64,000 bases of DNA from Herbaspirillum huttiense (GCF_004367745.1 NZ_CP037993.1:4216001-4280000), one strand, 5' to 3'. Positions 52,793 to 61,952 are shown, counted from the first letter of the stretch. Program-made: numbers and translations. The notes: generated by a model not told the origin, from the letters alone.

Positions 52793-52839
52793 CATTTCAA
52801 GCTTGAACGATCAAATTTCTTCCAGACGACACGCGTTCT

Positions 52840-54450
52840 TCAGATCACGAAGAACCCATGCGTCCCATCCCTCCCCAATTGTTCCACCAAGCCGAATTCC
52901 CAATCGAGATAAGCCTGCATGGCGCTGGCCGCATTGTCAGTCCCTTCATAGGGACGGCGATAGCGGTCGATGCGCGGCGACAGCAGATGGGTCTCGCCTT
53001 TCTCCAGCGGCAGGCCGGCCTGTGACCAGGCTGCGTTGCCGCCCTCCAGCAGGAACACCGGCTGGCTCACCAGCGCCTGCAGGTCCGGCACCGCAAACTG
53101 CGCCAGCAAGGCACTGCCGCAAGTGATCACGAAGCGCGTGGCCGAGGGGAAGCGGCGCGCTGCCGCCGCCATCTCCGCGCGCAGCACGAACCACGCCCCC
53201 GGAACATGTCCGGCCACATAGCGCGCGCTCAGGGCCACATCCAGCACCACCGTGCCGTCATTGGCCTGCAGCCAGCGCTGCAACTGCTGCGCGCTGATGC
53301 GCTGCTCGGGCCGCAGTGCCGCCACCGGCAGCGCGCGCGGGGCGTCGCCGCTGACCGTGAAATCGGCCGCCGTCACGCCGTCGACCACAAACACTTCCCA
53401 CGCCATCTGTGCCAGCCATGAGGCAGTCATGTCAGCACGTACGCCATCGTCATCCACCAGCACGATGCGGGCACCACGCACGGGGGCATTCATCTCGGTC
53501 TCCTGCACCAGCTGCCCGCCTGGCGCGGAGAGGAAGTCCGGCAGATGTCCGGATCGGTATTGCTCGGGCGTCCGTACATCGAAACGATAGACGGTGCGGT
53601 CCGGCTGCGCCAGTTCGGCCAGCCGTGCCAGCGGGATGCGCTTGACGCCGGCATGATCGGCCACGCTGCGCGCCTGCCGCCGCGCCTGTTCGCGCTGGCT
53701 GGCCTCGACCGTTTCCGGGAAACGGCGTGCCTGCCCGTGTTCCAGCGTCTGGCCCGCCAGCGTCCAGCCGATGGTGCCATTGCGCAAGGCATGGACCGGA
53801 TTGGGCAGGCCTGCATTGACCAGCGACTGCGTACCGATGATGCTGCGCGTGCGGCCTGCGCAGTTGACGATCACGCGCGTCTTGGGATCGGGCGCAATGG
53901 TGGGCAGGCGCAGCACCAGCTCGGCACCGGGCACGCTGATGGAACCGGGGATGTTCATGTTCTGGTATTCGTCGAAGCGGCGTGCATCGACCACCACCAC
54001 ATCTTCACCGCTGTCGAGCAGGGCCTTGACCTCTTCGGCTGCCAGCGACGGCGTATGCCGTTTCGATTCGACCAGTTCGCCAAAGGCCTTGCTGGGCACG
54101 TTCACATCCTGGAACAGCTCGCCCCCCGCTTCGTGCCAGCCCCGCACGCCACCGGCCAGCACGCTCACACGCGTGTAGCCGAGCGCACGCAGGCGCAGGG
54201 CGGCGCGGACCGCCAGGCCTTCGCCATCATCGAGCGTGACGATGCGGACATCGCGGCGCGGCAGCCGGGCAAAGGCATTCAACTCCAGATGCGAGAACGG
54301 AAAATTGGCGGCAAACAAGGGATGGGATTGCGCATGCGGCGCTTCCTCGCGCACATCGAGCAGGGCAATTTCCTCGCGCGCCAGCAAGGCGGCGCGGACT
54401 TCAGCATAGGAGCTCACGGGCAGGGAAGCAGTAGCGTGTTCTTGATTCAT
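52840..54450 (-). CDS. four-domain rhodanese-like protein
   Basis: 536 residues in four rhodanese repeats (about 12-115, 135-240, 270-360, 385-485). Domain 2 has Cys197 in VNCAGRTRS and domain 4 has Cys444 in ITCGSALL. Domains 1 and 3 carry Asp at this position (TLDDGEG, LVDDDG) and should be inactive. Active rhodaneses move sulfane sulfur through a Cys persulfide. It overlaps the cysteine dioxygenase gene upstream (ATGA), so it probably handles sulfur or sulfite released by cysteine or thiol oxidation. Confidence 0.87.
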   Translation of the reverse strand: MNQEHATASLPVSSYAEVRAALLAREEIALLDVREEAPHAQSHPLFAANFPFSHLELNAFARLPRRDVRIVTLDDGEGLAVRAALRLRALGYTRVSVLAGGVRGWHEAGGELFQDVNVPSKAFGELVESKRHTPSLAAEEVKALLDSGEDVVVVDARRFDEYQNMNIPGSISVPGAELVLRLPTIAPDPKTRVIVNCAGRTRSIIGTQSLVNAGLPNPVHALRNGTIGWTLAGQTLEHGQARRFPETVEASQREQARRQARSVADHAGVKRIPLARLAELAQPDRTVYRFDVRTPEQYRSGHLPDFLSAPGGQLVQETEMNAPVRGARIVLVDDDGVRADMTASWLAQMAWEVFVVDGVTAADFTVSGDAPRALPVAALRPEQRISAQQLQRWLQANDGTVVLDVALSARYVAGHVPGAWFVLRAEMAAAARRFPSATRFVITCGSALLAQFAVPDLQALVSQPVFLLEGGNAAWSQAGLPLEKGETHLLSPRIDRYRRPYEGTDNAASAMQAYLDWEFGLVEQLGRDGTHGFFVI

Positions 54451-55073
54451 GGTGTGGCAGCGTCGGTGGACTGGTCCCAGATATTGGGCAAGGTGGAATT
54501 GGAATAACCGGAGATGAACGGCACCCGCCGTCCATCGGGATGGTAGACCGAACGCCGCACGGCACCGATGTTGGCACCATAGACGTGGATGCTGACGGAG
54601 ACCAGGTCGGCATGCGCATTGCTGACCTGGTGCACATCGTGCAGGGAAGGCGAGTCAGGCGAGACCGCCTCCACCTGCCCCGCCTGCAGCAGCGTGCGTT
54701 CGCCCACGGGCTGCAGTTGCTGCGCCTGCCAGGCAAAGGATTGCGCGTATTCGGCCCCGCGCAGCACGCCGATCAACCCCCAGACCGTGTGGTCATGTAT
54801 GGGTGTGCGCTGGCCCGGCCCCCATACAAAGCTCACCACCGAGAAGCGCTGCGCCGAATCGGCATGCAGCAGGAACTGCTGGTAGCGCTCGGGGTGCGGC
54901 TGGGCATAGGCATCGGGCAGCCAGTCATCGTGGGCCACCAGTTGGCGCAGCAAGGCGCCGCCGCCATGCAGGATCGCAGCCTGGTCGGCACGCGCGTCGA
55001 GCAGCCCGGCAAACCCGGTCACGAATTCGCGCAAGCGCCAGAGCTGCTTGCCAGCTGGATGGGGTGTGGACAT
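54447..55073 (-). CDS. cysteine dioxygenase family thiol dioxygenase
   Basis: 208 residues of cupin fold. Iron ligands His93 and His95 (TPIHDHTVWG) and His147 (DVHQVSN) form the three-His site of bacterial cysteine dioxygenases. It oxidises cysteine to cysteine sulfinate; the related 3-mercaptopropionate dioxygenases cannot be excluded without checking the Arg/Gln selector. It is the first gene of a two-gene unit with the rhodanese. The 283-base gap upstream separates it from the divergent SDR gene. Confidence 0.88.
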   Translation of the reverse strand: MSTPHPAGKQLWRLREFVTGFAGLLDARADQAAILHGGGALLRQLVAHDDWLPDAYAQPHPERYQQFLLHADSAQRFSVVSFVWGPGQRTPIHDHTVWGLIGVLRGAEYAQSFAWQAQQLQPVGERTLLQAGQVEAVSPDSPSLHDVHQVSNAHADLVSVSIHVYGANIGAVRRSVYHPDGRRVPFISGYSNSTLPNIWDQSTDAATP

Positions 55074-55313
55074 GTCTCCCTCTCTGTAGACAACGGATGG
55101 CTGCGGTCCGCAGCAACCGGTCTGCGCCGGTTCAGCCCCAACTATAAATCATTTGCATCGCTTGCCATGGGCCTGACAGTGTGTGACCGCCCCGCCCCTC
55201 CGTCACCGAAGCGCTGTGCACAAGATAGGCATTGACCTCATCTTCAGCCTCTCCGTCACCGCCGTCAGTGAGCGACCGCACCCACATCAGGGTGCAAGAC
55301 TACAGACCGGCTC

Positions 55314-55344
55314 GTATGGACTTTCTAACATAAGTGATCCATAC
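55314..55344 (+). promoter_or_regulatory. inverted repeat just before the SDR gene
   Basis: GTATGGA (55314-55320) and TCCATAC (55338-55344) are perfect arms with a 17-base spacer; the right arm ends two bases before the AGGAGG ribosome site. A repressor bound here, or a hairpin in the leader, could control translation or transcription of the SDR. The rest of the 55074-55356 gap shows nothing recognisable. Confidence 0.35.
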
Positions 55345-55356
55345 AAGGAGGACAGC

Positions 55357-56217
55357 ATGAGCGATCACAAACCCGAAGGCCTTCCGCCCCAGCACCAGAC
55401 CCATCAACCCGGCAGCGAACAAGAGATGCACCCGCGCCCGCACAGCGCACCGGCCGGCCAACCCGGACGGCGGCTGGCAGGCAAGGTCGCCCTCATCACG
55501 GGCGGTGACAGCGGCATTGGCCGTGCCGTGGCGCTGGCGTATGCGCGCGAAGGGGCAAAGCTGGCCATCGTCTATCTGGATGAGGAAGAGGATGCGCGAC
55601 TGACCCAAAAAGACATCCAGGCCCTGGATGCACCCTGCCTCCTGATCCCCGGCGACGTAGGTTCACCGGAGTTCTGTCGCAGCGCCGTGCGGTCCGTGAT
55701 GGATGCTTATGGAAGGCTGGACGTGCTGGTCAACAATGCGGCCCAGCAGTATCCGGCCCAGAGCATCGAACAGATCTCGGCCGAGCAGCTGGAGCACACC
55801 TTCCGCACCAACATCTTCTCGATGTTCTATCTGGTCAAGGAAGCCATGCCCTTCCTCACGCGGGGCGCGCGCATCATCAACACCACCTCGGTGACCGCGT
55901 ATCGCGGCAGCAAGCATCTGGTGGACTATGCCGCCACCAAGGGCGCCATCGTGGCCTTCACGCGTTCGCTGTCGCAGCAGCTGGCCCCGGCCGGCATCCA
56001 CGTCAATGCAGTGGCACCGGGGCCGATCTGGACGCCCCTGATTCCCGCCAGTTTCAGTGAGGAAGAAGTGGCCAGCTTCGGCAAGAACGTGCCGCTGGGC
56101 CGGCCCGGACAACCGGATGAGGTGGCACCGGCCTATGTCTTTCTCGCCACGGAAGGCGCCTCCTACATGACCGGGCAGGTGCTGCATCCCAATGGCGGGG
56201 AGATCGTCAATACCTGA
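55357..56217 (+). CDS. short-chain dehydrogenase, YghA-like
   Basis: 286 residues. A hydrophilic Pro/His/Gln-rich N-terminal extension (~45 residues) typical of YghA/glucose-dehydrogenase-like stress SDRs precedes the Rossmann fold: ITGGDSGIGRAVALAYAREG, NNAAQQ, catalytic Tyr and Lys in VDYAATKGA. AAGGAGG supports the ATG at 55357. Relatives are induced in general stress and reduce small carbonyls with NADP(H); the substrate is unknown. Confidence 0.87.
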   Translation: MSDHKPEGLPPQHQTHQPGSEQEMHPRPHSAPAGQPGRRLAGKVALITGGDSGIGRAVALAYAREGAKLAIVYLDEEEDARLTQKDIQALDAPCLLIPGDVGSPEFCRSAVRSVMDAYGRLDVLVNNAAQQYPAQSIEQISAEQLEHTFRTNIFSMFYLVKEAMPFLTRGARIINTTSVTAYRGSKHLVDYAATKGAIVAFTRSLSQQLAPAGIHVNAVAPGPIWTPLIPASFSEEEVASFGKNVPLGRPGQPDEVAPAYVFLATEGASYMTGQVLHPNGGEIVNT

Positions 56218-56350
56218 GCTTGTCTGCAGGCATTGCATCACGCTGTCCATACATGCAGGGACGGCAGCTTGCCTCAGGAAAAACCCGATGGCAGCCATGT
56301 TGCTGCCAGTGCATGATGAGCTTGCCCCATGACTTCGCGAGAGTCCACTC

Positions 56351-56710
56351 ATGCACAAGACCGCCCTGATCGCCACCACCCAGCCGGAAGTCAGCCGTGC
56401 GCTGACCGAATGGCTGGCCATCAACGACATCGACATCCAGATCGCCAGCAGCGGCAATGACGCCATCGAGCACATTGCCCTGGACCGCCCTGACGTGGTG
56501 CTGGCCCAGCTGGCCATGGAAGGCATGAGCGGCCTGCGCCTGGCGCATTACCTCAAGGCGCAGGAACAGCTGGCCGATGTGCCCGTGATCCTGCTGTGCC
56601 GCGATGAGCGCGAGATGGACCTGGTCAAGGGCAAGTGGCCGGCTTTTCTCTGTGCCGGCTCGCTGCATCCCGCCCTCATCTCCGAATTGAAGCGCGAGCT
56701 GGTCAACTGA
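56351..56710 (+). CDS. stand-alone pseudo-receiver domain
   Basis: 119 residues that align end to end with a receiver domain but lack its catalytic residues. The acidic pair is replaced (ALIATTQPE), the phosphoacceptor is Gln53 (VVLAQLAMEGMSG) and no Lys follows in FLCAGS. The hydrophobic pattern and the GMSG turn are kept. It cannot be phosphorylated in the usual way and is probably a binding or adaptor domain. It is flanked by the SDR gene and, convergently, by the large lipoprotein gene, three bases past its stop. Confidence 0.78.
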   Translation: MHKTALIATTQPEVSRALTEWLAINDIDIQIASSGNDAIEHIALDRPDVVLAQLAMEGMSGLRLAHYLKAQEQLADVPVILLCRDEREMDLVKGKWPAFLCAGSLHPALISELKRELVN

Positions 56711-56713
56711 AAC

Positions 56714-59239
56714 TCAGGCCACCGTCTTTGCCGCACGCTGGCGGCGGCGCCATTGCGCCACGCCGAATCCTGCGCCCGCCACGGCCGCCAGCAACAGCGC
56801 CGCGCTAAGCGCGCGATGCTGCACCACCCAGCGGCGCGTGGTGCGCCATGCCTGTACGTACGGGAAGCGGGCGGCGGCAGCAAAATCCGGCTCCACGCAG
56901 TTCTGGCCGAAGTCGGCCGAGAACGGCACGGCCGCCCCTTCCTTCACGTAGCGCAGATAGAGTTGTTCTGCACGCGGCTGATCGTAATAGACGAAATTCA
57001 CCCCTTGGCACAGCACCGCCGCGAAGGCTTGCGAGCGCGCGGGCAAGGCATCGGCGGATTTCATGACGTAGTCCGCCGCGATATCCCGATAATGGAAACG
57101 CTTGTAGGGCTTGGCTTCAGTGGCGGCATAGCGCTGGCGCTCGCCGTCGGTCACCAGCGGACCGGGGAGATCGGCCTGGGCTCTGGCTTGCGGGTTGTCC
57201 GGCAGGGGCTTGTCCTCGTTGCCATACATGCCCATGCCGCGTCCGGCGCCGCCCGGATAACTGCCGCCGTAGACGGCATAGTCCGGTCCCTGTTCATAGC
57301 CCATGATCTCCATGCCCTGGCGGCGCGCAATGACGGCGGCCTCGTACCAGCCCTGGGCGCGGCTGCTGGCGCGCCAGGCGTGCTGCCCGCGGTCCAGTGC
57401 CTGGCCGTACTCGCGCGCCTTGGCGCGCATCCGCCAGCCGGCCGGGACTTCGTGGCCATCGGCATCGTAGGTGCTTTGGATGAAGCGCTCGTCGCGGTCG
57501 TCCGGGAAGTAAGGCAGCGCTTCTTCCACGCGCCCGTCGCGCACCAGGCGCCGCGCCAGCAGCTGGCGCAGGTTGTCTTCGACGGTGATGGCCGACAGGC
57601 CCACGGCCACCCAGCGCACCGACTGCGGCCCCCCACCCTGCTTCTGCACCGCCTTGGCCACGGCTTCCGGTGCCGGCATGGGCGAGGCTGGGGCATGAGC
57701 ATCGACGTAGGTTTTCAGTTCATCGGTGGTCAGCACGCGCTCGGCCACATAAGCCATGTCATTGGCGTAGGCATAGTCGCCGTAATAACCGCCGCGTGAC
57801 TGGCGCGCGCTGTCGCTGGCAGCCTGGTGGAACTGCGCCAGCGCTTCCACATACTGCCCGCGCGAGAGCGTCAGCACGCCCTGTTCGCCCATGAGCAGGT
57901 TGGCGTTGGATGGGTCCAGGCTGGCGTCATTGCGCGGGAAGCCCTGGGCGGCACGTGCATAGGCTTGCACGGCGGCGGCGGTGTCCCCCTTGCGCAGCGC
58001 CAGCTTGGCGCGTACCCACCAGGACAAGGCGGTCTCCTGCCGGTTCGCCAGCGTGGCAGCGAGGTCGTAGCGGCCGGTGCGATAGGCCAGCGCGGCCACG
58101 CGGTCGGCCCCTTCGATCTTTTCCAGGCCGCGCCGCTTGAGGGCATCGACCAGGGTCACCAGGACGCTGTTGGGCTTGACCTTGGCACTGCGCGCCGCAT
58201 CGGGATAGCCGGACGAACCGCTGTTGGGCGCAGACGGATCGTAGTAGCTGTCGCCGTTGCCGCTGCCTTCGGCGATGTCGCCCACGCGCGCCAGCGCATA
58301 GGCCACCAGCAGGCGCTGTGCGACCGGATCATCGATCAGCGCCGCGCTGATGTCGGCGTGCCCCAGGCTCCATGAGGCCAGTGCCGTCAGCGAATCCTGC
58401 GCGTTGGTTGACCCGCGTGCCGCCTGCTCTGCATACAAGCGAATCGCCTGCTTGAAATCGGCCGGCGGGATGGTCTCGCCGCAATCCCGCCCTTCATTGA
58501 AATCGGACCAGTTGCAGGGACCGCTCTGCCCCGACAGCATCAGCCGCGCCTGCTCGCCGTAACTGGCCACGGCCAGTCCCAGCGGATCGGGCGCGCCGCC
58601 CACGGCCAGCGTGCGCGCTTTGGTGAAACTGGCAATCGCCTCGGCACGCCGCCCCTCAATGGCGTGCAGACGACCCAGCATGAAGGCCGCCCACACCGCG
58701 CGTTCGCTGGCCTGCTGCGGCGGCAGTGCCAGTACCGCTTCGAAACGCTGGCGCGCCGCTGTCAGGGCATTGGCGCGGAAGTCCTGCGCCCCTGCCGTGT
58801 AGAGACGAATGGCAGGCGGCAAGGCCGCACCGGCCGCATACGCGGACTCGCCATCGGGCGCGGCGCGCATGGCCTGCAGGGCGGCCCACTGCGCGCCCTC
58901 CAGCTGACCCTTCTCGATCATGCGCAGCGAGCGCGGATCGTCGGGCTGGCCTGCAGCCTGTTCGTAGCCGCTGCGTTCATCGGCTTGCAGCTTGTCGGCC
59001 GGCGTCACCAGATGCGCGGCTTCCCAGGCGAAGGAATTGGCGGGCGTATTGCTGAGGGTACCGGCGCGGTCATCCAGCAATTGCAGCGGGAAATCCGGCC
59101 CGCAGGCCACCACCGTGGCCGCACCCAGCACCAGCAGGCTGCTGGCGGCGCAGGCGATTTTGGTCATGCGGCCCAGGCGGGGCAGGCTGCGCTGGCCCGT
59201 GGCGCGGGGGGCAGCGGCAGAACACTTCATTTTTGTCAT
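56714..59239 (-). CDS. very large lipoprotein with helical (TPR-like) repeats
   Basis: 841 residues from the ATG overlapping the DUF3142 stop. A second in-frame ATG at 59167 gives a cleaner lipoprotein signal (MTKIACAASSLLVLGAATVVACG), lipobox VVAC. The mature protein has TPR-like helix pairs (about 165-215, 420-500 and others), a Gly/Tyr-rich low-complexity insert near 660-690 (YGGSYPGGAGRGMGMYG), and a C-terminal hydrophobic helix (about 812-832) before a basic tail. A lipid anchor at one end and a membrane helix at the other is unusual. I cannot name a family. It is coupled to the DUF3142 gene. Confidence 0.65.
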   Translation of the reverse strand: MTKMKCSAAAPRATGQRSLPRLGRMTKIACAASSLLVLGAATVVACGPDFPLQLLDDRAGTLSNTPANSFAWEAAHLVTPADKLQADERSGYEQAAGQPDDPRSLRMIEKGQLEGAQWAALQAMRAAPDGESAYAAGAALPPAIRLYTAGAQDFRANALTAARQRFEAVLALPPQQASERAVWAAFMLGRLHAIEGRRAEAIASFTKARTLAVGGAPDPLGLAVASYGEQARLMLSGQSGPCNWSDFNEGRDCGETIPPADFKQAIRLYAEQAARGSTNAQDSLTALASWSLGHADISAALIDDPVAQRLLVAYALARVGDIAEGSGNGDSYYDPSAPNSGSSGYPDAARSAKVKPNSVLVTLVDALKRRGLEKIEGADRVAALAYRTGRYDLAATLANRQETALSWWVRAKLALRKGDTAAAVQAYARAAQGFPRNDASLDPSNANLLMGEQGVLTLSRGQYVEALAQFHQAASDSARQSRGGYYGDYAYANDMAYVAERVLTTDELKTYVDAHAPASPMPAPEAVAKAVQKQGGGPQSVRWVAVGLSAITVEDNLRQLLARRLVRDGRVEEALPYFPDDRDERFIQSTYDADGHEVPAGWRMRAKAREYGQALDRGQHAWRASSRAQGWYEAAVIARRQGMEIMGYEQGPDYAVYGGSYPGGAGRGMGMYGNEDKPLPDNPQARAQADLPGPLVTDGERQRYAATEAKPYKRFHYRDIAADYVMKSADALPARSQAFAAVLCQGVNFVYYDQPRAEQLYLRYVKEGAAVPFSADFGQNCVEPDFAAAARFPYVQAWRTTRRWVVQHRALSAALLLAAVAGAGFGVAQWRRRQRAAKTVA

Positions 59240-60513
59240 CAGGATCCCATTTCCAGTGTGAGTTCGGGGGCCGGCGTGCCATCGGCACAACGCAGCCAGC
59301 CGATGGTACGGCTGCTGCCGGCGCGCAGCAGGCCGGCCTGGGCCAGGCGCAGGTAGCGTCCCCGGGCATCGCTTTCCAGCGTGTAGCCATTGATGCCGTC
59401 ACCACTGCAGACGTTCCCTGAAGACGCTGCATCCCGTGGCGCGAGGTTCACCCGCACGCGCAGCGGCAAGGGCGCGTCGGCATTGCCGGCATTGTCGATG
59501 CGGATATCGGCGGGCGCGTTGTTGCCCTGCCCGGCGACCAGTTGCACCGCCAGGCCGCCCTTGAGCGGCTTGCGTTCCAGCACGGCCAGCCAGGTCGAGA
59601 GACTCCAGGCGCGGCGGTCATCGCCGGTCGGCAGGCGGAACCAGATCAGCCCGGCCAGTCCCGGCGGCGGGGCCGCTTCCACTTCGGCCACGAAGCGCGC
59701 CATCACTTGCGGTTCAGCCATCAGTTCACGCCCCAGGCCGCCGGTCAGGAGCGGACGTTCGCTTTCGACTGCGGCGATGCGGCCCTGGCTGTCCCAGCTC
59801 ACGCGCGAGCCATAGGCCGGCAGCGCCACGTGCCAGGGGCGGCGCGTCTGCGCGGCGTACTGGCGCATCCAGTCGCGGGCGCGCTCGCCGTCGAAGAGGC
59901 CCAGACGCGGATCGAGCACGGCGTGGACCTGCAGCGTGGAAGCATCGGCCACGGCCAGTAGTGGCGCCAGCTGCGGGCTGGCCAGCCAGGTCGGCAAGGC
60001 CGTCACGGTCAGATCCGTCGGTGCAATCCGGGCCTTGAGGCTGCGCAGGAAGGCGGTGTATTCGGGCAGGCGCGCCGTGGCGCAGTCGTAGTCGATTTCC
60101 AGCGCAGCCGGTTGCAGGCCGCGCTGGCGCCAGGCGGCCAGCAGTGCGAGCAGATGATCCTGGATCGCGGCCGCATCGAAGCGCGCCAGCTGGCCGTTGA
60201 TGCGCACCGTCATCAGCAGCGGGCGGCCGGTATTGGCCAGCGCCTCGGCGTCGGGCGTGATGTCGATCCAGCGGCCGGAGGCCCCCAGTTCGGCCGCCAG
60301 CACGTGCCAGCGCGCCACCTGGGCATTGGAAGCGGAGAGTGCGGTGCGCAGTGACGGGGTCCACTGGCGCTGCCAGATGTAGACGTCCTGGGAGAGCTTT
60401 TCGGCAGGGAGGGGATGGCGGGAACACGCCGCCAGCAGCACGGCCAGCAGCATCCAGATCAGACACAGGCAACTACGCCTGGCAAAGCGCGCGGGCAGGA
60501 AGGCGAGGGGCAT
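59239..60513 (-). CDS. DUF3142 lipoprotein
   Basis: About 424 residues from 60513; an in-frame ATG at 60549 is possible, and anything longer would run into a terminator. The signal peptide ends in LLAAC. The domain (SQDVYIWQRQWTPSLRTAL, IDYDCATARLPEYTAFLR) resembles DUF3142 and has TIM-barrel, glycosidase-like features: the Asp pair of the second motif could be catalytic. It is first in a two-gene unit with the large lipoprotein, overlapping by one base. Function is unknown; an envelope polysaccharide or assembly role is possible. Confidence 0.7.
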   Translation of the reverse strand: MPLAFLPARFARRSCLCLIWMLLAVLLAACSRHPLPAEKLSQDVYIWQRQWTPSLRTALSASNAQVARWHVLAAELGASGRWIDITPDAEALANTGRPLLMTVRINGQLARFDAAAIQDHLLALLAAWRQRGLQPAALEIDYDCATARLPEYTAFLRSLKARIAPTDLTVTALPTWLASPQLAPLLAVADASTLQVHAVLDPRLGLFDGERARDWMRQYAAQTRRPWHVALPAYGSRVSWDSQGRIAAVESERPLLTGGLGRELMAEPQVMARFVAEVEAAPPPGLAGLIWFRLPTGDDRRAWSLSTWLAVLERKPLKGGLAVQLVAGQGNNAPADIRIDNAGNADAPLPLRVRVNLAPRDAASSGNVCSGDGINGYTLESDARGRYLRLAQAGLLRAGSSRTIGWLRCADGTPAPELTLEMGS

Positions 60514-60568
60514 GGTCGTCGGCGAGGTGGAGTTCCGGTTGGCCGGCATTGTACGCGAGCCGACGCCC

Positions 60569-60609
60569 AAAAAACCAAGGCCCGGTGCCTTGCGGTCACC
60601 GGGCCTTGG
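60569..60609 (-). terminator. strong terminator after the MHS symporter
   Basis: A perfect 13-bp stem, CCAAGGCCCGGTG (60575-60587) and CACCGGGCCTTGG (60597-60609), with a nine-base loop is followed on the minus strand by six T (60574-60569). It ends the transcript of the transporter at 60633 and separates it from the DUF3142 unit. Confidence 0.85.
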
Positions 60610-60632
60610 TCAGCCTTGCAGGAGGGGCGCGA

Positions 60633-61952
60633 TCAGGCCTTGTAGCCCTTGCTGCTCATCGGCACGAAGGCCAGCAGCACGCCCAGGATGGACAGGCCGA
60701 TCACGTACAGCGCCGGGCCTTGCGGATCAGCCTTGATCCACAGCGAGATCAGCACCGGCGTCAGTCCGCCGAAGACGGCATAGGCCATGTTGTAGGCGAA
60801 GGACAGGCCGGTAAAGCGCACCGCCGGCGGGAAGGCGCGGGTAGAGACGATGGGGGTCAGCGAGATGCTGCCCACGAACAGGCCCACCAGTGCATAGCCC
60901 CAGATCAGCGACTCGGGCGAACCCGGCAGCTGGCCGTAGAACCACCAGGTCGACAGGCCCAGGCCACCCCAGCCGATGATCATGCTGGCGCGGGTACCGA
61001 TGCGGTCGCACAGCCAGCCGATGGCCAGGCAGCCGATGGTCAGCATCAGGGTGCCGGCGCAATTGGCCTGCATCACCAGCTTGGCCGGCAGGTGGTGTAC
61101 GGTCTGCAGGTAGGACGGCGTCATCAGGATCACCACCACCACCGCACCCGACAGGCACCAGGTCATGCCGGCGGTCAGGACGCTGGCGGCGCGGTGTTCG
61201 CGCAGCACGGTCTTGAGCGGCAGTTCATTGGATTCCTTGCGGCGCGCGGCCAGCTCGCGGAACACCGGGGTCTCTTCCAGATAGCGGCGCAGGTAGACCG
61301 AGACCAATCCGAACACGCCGCCCAGGATGAAGGGAATGCGCCAGGCATAGCCCGCCACTTCAGCCGGTGCGTAGACGCTGTTGATGAAGATGCCCATCAG
61401 CGAACCCAGCAGGATGCCGCCGGTGATGCCGGCGGTCAGCGAACCGACGCCGAAGCTGTAGCGGTTGGCCGGCACGTGTTCGGCCACGAACACCCAGGCA
61501 CCCGGCATTTCACCGCCGATGGCAGCGCCTTGCAGGGTGCGCATCAACAGCAGCAGGATGGGCGCGGCCACGCCGATGCTGGCGTAGGTCGGCAAGAGGC
61601 CGATGACCAGCGTGGGCACCGCCATCAGGAAGATGGACAGCGTGAACATGCGCTTGCGGCCGATCACGTCGCCGTAGTGGGCAATGATGATGCCGCCCAC
61701 CGGACGCGCCAGGTAACCGGCGGCGAAGATGCCGAAGGTCTGCAGCATGCGCAGCCATTCCGGCATGTCGGCCGGGAAGAACAGCTTGCCGACCACCGCC
61801 GCAAAGAACACGTAGATGACGAAGTCGTAGAACTCCAGCGTGCCGCCCAGGGCGGACAGCCCCAGGGTGCGGTAGTCGGAGGAAGTGAGCGGTCGGTGCT
61901 GGGACTCGTTCAGAGCCCCGGTAAATTCAGCAGATTCAGCGGAAGTGGTCAT
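60633..61952 (-). CDS. MHS-family (ProP/ShiA-like) MFS symporter
   Basis: 439 residues with 12 membrane helices. The metabolite:H+ symporter signature is clear: GTLEFYDFVIYVFFAAVVG at the first helix, RPVGGIIIAHYGDVIGRKRM in loop 2-3 and QGAAIGGEMPGAWVFVAEH. Members import osmolytes, dicarboxylates, citrate, shikimate or aromatic acids with protons. No catabolic gene adjoins it, so the substrate is open. It is monocistronic, ending at a strong terminator. Confidence 0.87.
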   Translation of the reverse strand: MTTSAESAEFTGALNESQHRPLTSSDYRTLGLSALGGTLEFYDFVIYVFFAAVVGKLFFPADMPEWLRMLQTFGIFAAGYLARPVGGIIIAHYGDVIGRKRMFTLSIFLMAVPTLVIGLLPTYASIGVAAPILLLLMRTLQGAAIGGEMPGAWVFVAEHVPANRYSFGVGSLTAGITGGILLGSLMGIFINSVYAPAEVAGYAWRIPFILGGVFGLVSVYLRRYLEETPVFRELAARRKESNELPLKTVLREHRAASVLTAGMTWCLSGAVVVVILMTPSYLQTVHHLPAKLVMQANCAGTLMLTIGCLAIGWLCDRIGTRASMIIGWGGLGLSTWWFYGQLPGSPESLIWGYALVGLFVGSISLTPIVSTRAFPPAVRFTGLSFAYNMAYAVFGGLTPVLISLWIKADPQGPALYVIGLSILGVLLAFVPMSSKGYKA

